Shown here one piece after another: positions 61,338-64,000 of a stretch of 64,000 nt of DNA; positions within the stretch are counted from its first letter, which is position 1, and the number at the start of each line of letters is the position of its first letter. Source of the DNA: Sphingomonas sp. BGYR3. GTDB taxonomy: Bacteria; Pseudomonadota; Alphaproteobacteria; Sphingomonadales; Sphingomonadaceae. Below the pieces are notes generated by a model. That model saw only the letters and a program-made list of their open reading frames with translations, was not told the DNA's origin and did not search any database. Location: NCBI RefSeq assembly GCF_025153455.1, contig NZ_JANZNT010000001.1:1116001-1180000 (forward strand). Reading direction: 5' to 3'. The position numbers and the translations under genes were made by a program.

Positions 61338-62369
61338 TCAGGCGCTGGCACGTTCCAGCAGGCGGACGGGCACCGGGGCGGGCGTAAACTCGCGCCCGTC
61401 CAGCATGGCCAGCATCAATTCGACCAGCTCGTCCCCGGCCCGGTCGTAATCCTGTTCGATCGTGGTCAGCGGCGGGCTGGCGTACAGTCCGGCGCGGATG
61501 CCGTCGAACCCGATCACCGGCACCGCGCCCGGCACGCTGATCCCGGCTTCCTGCAACCGCTGCATCGCGCCCAGCGCAACCAGGTCGCTGGCGGCGAACA
61601 CGCCGTCAAAGGTCAGGCCGATGCCCAGCGCCCATTCGATCGCCGCAATGCCATAGGATTCGCGATCCCCGCCAAAGGGGACGGCGACCGGATCCACCTC
61701 GATCGCGGCCAGCCCGGCCGCTGCCATCGCCGCGCGATACCCGACGCACCGGTCGCCAAACTGCCTGAGGCTGTTGTCGCTGGGGCCAAGGAACAGGATG
61801 CGGCTGCACCCCCGCGCGATCAGCCGCTCGGTCGCCAGCCGTCCGCCCGCGCGGTTATCGGCATGGACGGCGGCAATCCCTTCGACCGATCCGGTCCATG
61901 CGGCGATCCGCTTGCCCTGTTCGGCCAGCCTGGCAAAAAAGGCCCAGCCGTCGCGGTTCTGCCCCGAACCGATCACGATCACCCCGTCGGCCAGCCCCGA
62001 ATCCTCATAGGCGCCGAAAAATGGATCGCCGCCCGCGCCCTGAAAACTGACCAGCAGGCTATAGCCATGCTCGGCCGCCGCGACCGAGATTGCGCTCAGC
62101 AGGGAAAGGTAGAACGGGTTCACGTCCCCCGCCCGGCCGCCCGGCGGGGCCAGCACGACCAGCGCCAGCGTCTGCGTGCGCCCGGTGCGCAGCCGCGATG
62201 CGGGCACGTTCAGCGAATAGCCCATTTCCCGCGCAATCGCCTGAATCCGTTCGCGCGTTTCGGCAGCGACACTCGGATCGTTGCGCAACGCCCGCGATAC
62301 GGTCGGCTGCGAAACGCCAGCGCGTTCGGCCAGTTCGACGGAGGTCAGGCGGGGCGGCGATTTGGTCAA
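61338..62369 (-). CDS. LacI family transcriptional regulator
   Basis: A 343-residue LacI/GalR regulator. Helix-turn-helix LTSVELAERAGVSQPTVSRA, hinge region ending NVPASRLRTGRT, then the periplasmic-binding-protein-like ligand domain with DGVIVIGSGQNR, HADNRAGGRLATERLIARG and PVIGFDGIRAGLYASPPLTT. It starts at TTG 62369, after GGAAGG with a 5-nt spacer. It lies 24 nt downstream of mtnA on the same strand, so may be co-transcribed. It probably reads the operator upstream of the TonB receptor 10 kb away, as part of the same sugar-type locus. Confidence 0.9.
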   Translation of the reverse strand: MTKSPPRLTSVELAERAGVSQPTVSRALRNDPSVAAETRERIQAIAREMGYSLNVPASRLRTGRTQTLALVVLAPPGGRAGDVNPFYLSLLSAISVAAAEHGYSLLVSFQGAGGDPFFGAYEDSGLADGVIVIGSGQNRDGWAFFARLAEQGKRIAAWTGSVEGIAAVHADNRAGGRLATERLIARGCSRILFLGPSDNSLRQFGDRCVGYRAAMAAAGLAAIEVDPVAVPFGGDRESYGIAAIEWALGIGLTFDGVFAASDLVALGAMQRLQEAGISVPGAVPVIGFDGIRAGLYASPPLTTIEQDYDRAGDELVELMLAMLDGREFTPAPVPVRLLERASA

Positions 62370-62392
62370 ACGGTCCTTCCTTCGCGGATGAC

Positions 62393-63475
62393 CTACGCTG
62401 GCAACCCGCTTTGGTGCAACCCCGCCAGGCCGTCCCGGTCAAGGACGCCGCGCTCGGTAATATATCCCGTCACCAGCCGGGCAGGGGTAATGTCGAACGC
62501 ATGGTTGGCGGCGGGCGATGCGGTGACGCGCACCGTTTCAATCCGGCCATCGGCAGTCGGCCCGGTCAGCCAGGCCAGTTCATCGCCCGACCGTTCTTCG
62601 ATCGGCACTGCCGCGCCATCGGGCGTCGCCGGGTCGAACGTGGTGGACGGCAGCGCCACGTAAAAGGGGACGCCATTGTCGTGCGCGGCCAGCGCCTTCA
62701 GATAGGTGCCGATCTTGTTGCAGACATCGCCGTTCGCCGTCACCCGGTCGGTGCCGACGATCACGGCATCCACCTGTCCCCGCATCATCAGCAGGCCGCC
62801 GGAATTGTCGCTGATCAGGTGATGCGGCACGCCATGCCCGGCCAGTTCGAATGCGGTCAACAGCGCGCCCTGATTGCGCGGCCGCGTCTCGTCGACCCAG
62901 ACATGGACCGGCACGCCCTCGTCATGCGCCAGGTAAATGGGCGCGGTCGCGGTGCCGTAATCCGCCGTCGCCAGCCATCCGGCATTGCAATGCGTCAGGA
63001 CATTGACCGTCTGCCCCGCCTTGCGCGCCGCCAGATCGCGGATCAGCGCCAGGCCGTGTTCGCCGATCGCGCGGTTGATCGCCACTTCCTCGTCACAGAT
63101 GCGGTCCGCCTCGGCAAAGGCGGCGGCGGCGCGTTGATCCGGCGACAGCGGCCGGACGATGCGCCCCACCCGATCCAGCGCCCAGCGCAGATTGACCGCT
63201 GTCGGCCGCGCCGCCCCCAGCAACGAGTCCGCCCGCGTCAGCCCCTCGTCCGACGGATCGACCGCCAGAGCCATCGCCAGGCCATAGGCGGCAGTTTCGC
63301 CAATCAGCGGCGCCCCACGCGTCCACATCTCGCGGATCGCCGTTGCGGCTGTCTGTGCATCGCGGATTTCGACCCACCGGATTTCCCAGGGCAGCAGCCG
63401 CTGGTCCAGGATGCGGCACCCCGCCCCATCCTGCGTCCGCATGATCGACCGGGTGGCAACGCCGTTCAGCTTCAC
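62393..63475 (-). CDS. mtnA: S-methyl-5-thioribose-1-phosphate isomerase MtnA
   Basis: Methionine-salvage isomerase (MTR-1-P to methylthioribulose-1-P), 360 residues. Catalytic Cys in VLTHCNAGWLATADYGTA and Asp in VIVGTDRVTANGDVCNKIGT; MWTRGAPLIGETAAYGLAMA is the N-terminal signature. It starts at GTG 63475, overlapping the mtnC stop (GTGA). Frames extending to 63919 are shadows of mtnC. Confidence 0.93.
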   Translation of the reverse strand: MKLNGVATRSIMRTQDGAGCRILDQRLLPWEIRWVEIRDAQTAATAIREMWTRGAPLIGETAAYGLAMALAVDPSDEGLTRADSLLGAARPTAVNLRWALDRVGRIVRPLSPDQRAAAAFAEADRICDEEVAINRAIGEHGLALIRDLAARKAGQTVNVLTHCNAGWLATADYGTATAPIYLAHDEGVPVHVWVDETRPRNQGALLTAFELAGHGVPHHLISDNSGGLLMMRGQVDAVIVGTDRVTANGDVCNKIGTYLKALAAHDNGVPFYVALPSTTFDPATPDGAAVPIEERSGDELAWLTGPTADGRIETVRVTASPAANHAFDITPARLVTGYITERGVLDRDGLAGLHQSGLPA

Positions 63476-64000
63476 GGCAGTACCTCCGCCAGCGTGGCGA
63501 CATCGCCTGCACCGCCCACCCGGTCGATCAGCAGCGCCTGCATCCCTGCGGCCCGCGCGGCCTCGACCTCCGGCATCATGTCGCTGACGAACAGCACCTC
63601 GCCGGCCGGCAGCCCCAGCGCGGCAGCAATCGCGGCATAGGACGCCGCCTCCCGCTTTGCGCCCACCCGCGTGTCGAAATGCTCGCCCAGATGGGGGGTC
63701 AGGTCGCCCGCCTCGGAATGACGGAACAACAGCTTCTGTGCCTCGACCGAGCCGGAGGAATAGATGTGCACCGGCACGCCCGCCGCCCGCCACCGGGCCA
63801 GCGCCGCCACCGTGTCGGGATAGACATGGCCGCGGATCGTGCCATCGGCATAGCCATCGGCCCAGATCATCCCCTGAATGGTCTTGAGCGGCGTTACCTT
63901 GCGGTCCTCGTCGATCCACCGGATCAGCGTGTCGACCGGATCGCCCGGTTCCATCGCGGCCACTTCGTTCAGGATGGCCGCGGCCGCATCGGGATGCGCC
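63472..64000 (-). CDS. mtnC: Acireductone synthase MtnC (enolase-phosphatase E1), partial
   Basis: The C-terminal 175 codons of the HAD-type enolase-phosphatase; the N-terminus with the first catalytic Asp lies beyond the right edge. Visible: DRKVTPLKTIQGMIWADGYA, IYSSGSVEAQKLLFRHSEAG, VGAKREAASYAAIAAALGLP and LFVSDMMPEVEAARAAGMQA. It is upstream of mtnA with a 4-nt overlap, giving a methionine-salvage operon that extends off-window. Confidence 0.92.
   Translation of the reverse strand, partial: AHPDAAAAILNEVAAMEPGDPVDTLIRWIDEDRKVTPLKTIQGMIWADGYADGTIRGHVYPDTVAALARWRAAGVPVHIYSSGSVEAQKLLFRHSEAGDLTPHLGEHFDTRVGAKREAASYAAIAAALGLPAGEVLFVSDMMPEVEAARAAGMQALLIDRVGGAGDVATLAEVLP

Overview
This is a high-GC chromosomal window from an alphaproteobacterium, most likely a Sphingomonas or close relative in the Sphingomonadaceae. 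The evidence is the SUV3 helicase / S4 protein / FdxA / CarD run, Alph_Pro_TM and DUF1192 proteins, a UrcA protein, tandem GIN-domain proteins, and a TonB receptor / SapC / cupin / flavin halogenase cluster. The genes are tightly packed on both strands. Both end genes are cut by the window: an alpha-2-macroglobulin gene on the left and mtnC on the right. I see no rRNA, insertion sequence, prophage or CRISPR array. One tRNA (Tyr, anticodon GTA) is present.

Layout. 1-9.5 kb: alpha-2-macroglobulin, an NfrB-like membrane glycosyltransferase overlapping a small outer-membrane-type protein, a TauE/SafE permease with its Alph_Pro_TM partner, and a HerA-type ATPase. 9.5-15.4 kb: M23 peptidase, SUV3 helicase, S4 protein, FdxA and CarD. 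15.4-18 kb: two GIN-domain proteins, then an unrecognised lower-GC gene whose TTG start sits just after an 11-G run. 18-26.5 kb: PdeM nuclease, two retropepsin-like proteases, an MHS-type transporter, TetR divergent from an aldo/keto reductase, a GFA protein, and an ECF42-type sigma factor with its DGPF partner. 26.6-32.5 kb: UvrD/PcrA, a GIY-YIG remnant beside tRNA-Tyr, RlmB, a lipoprotein, a 2Fe-2S ferredoxin and a 3-methyladenine glycosylase. 32.5-40 kb: a ZnuD-like TonB receptor behind a Zur-like site, glucuronate isomerase, a YqiK/YqiJ flotillin pair and a quinone oxidoreductase. 40-45.5 kb: DUF1192, ClpA, UrcA and a diguanylate cyclase.

45.6-50.9 kb is a housekeeping run: acyl-CoA ligase, xseB, ispA, coaD, a secreted cyclophilin and queA. 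The queuosine gene tgt lies 9 kb further on. Between them are a large TonB receptor, SapC, a cupin-like oxygenase candidate, a tryptophan-halogenase family protein, an EF-hand protein, a CDF metal exporter and a HAD phosphatase. The receptor has tandem promoter-like elements and a canonical LacI-type operator. A LacI-family gene lies just past tgt, next to mtnA/mtnC. This receptor/halogenase locus is the best candidate for an undescribed system: ligand uptake coupled to halogenation or hydroxylation under LacI control. Its substrate cannot be read from sequence.
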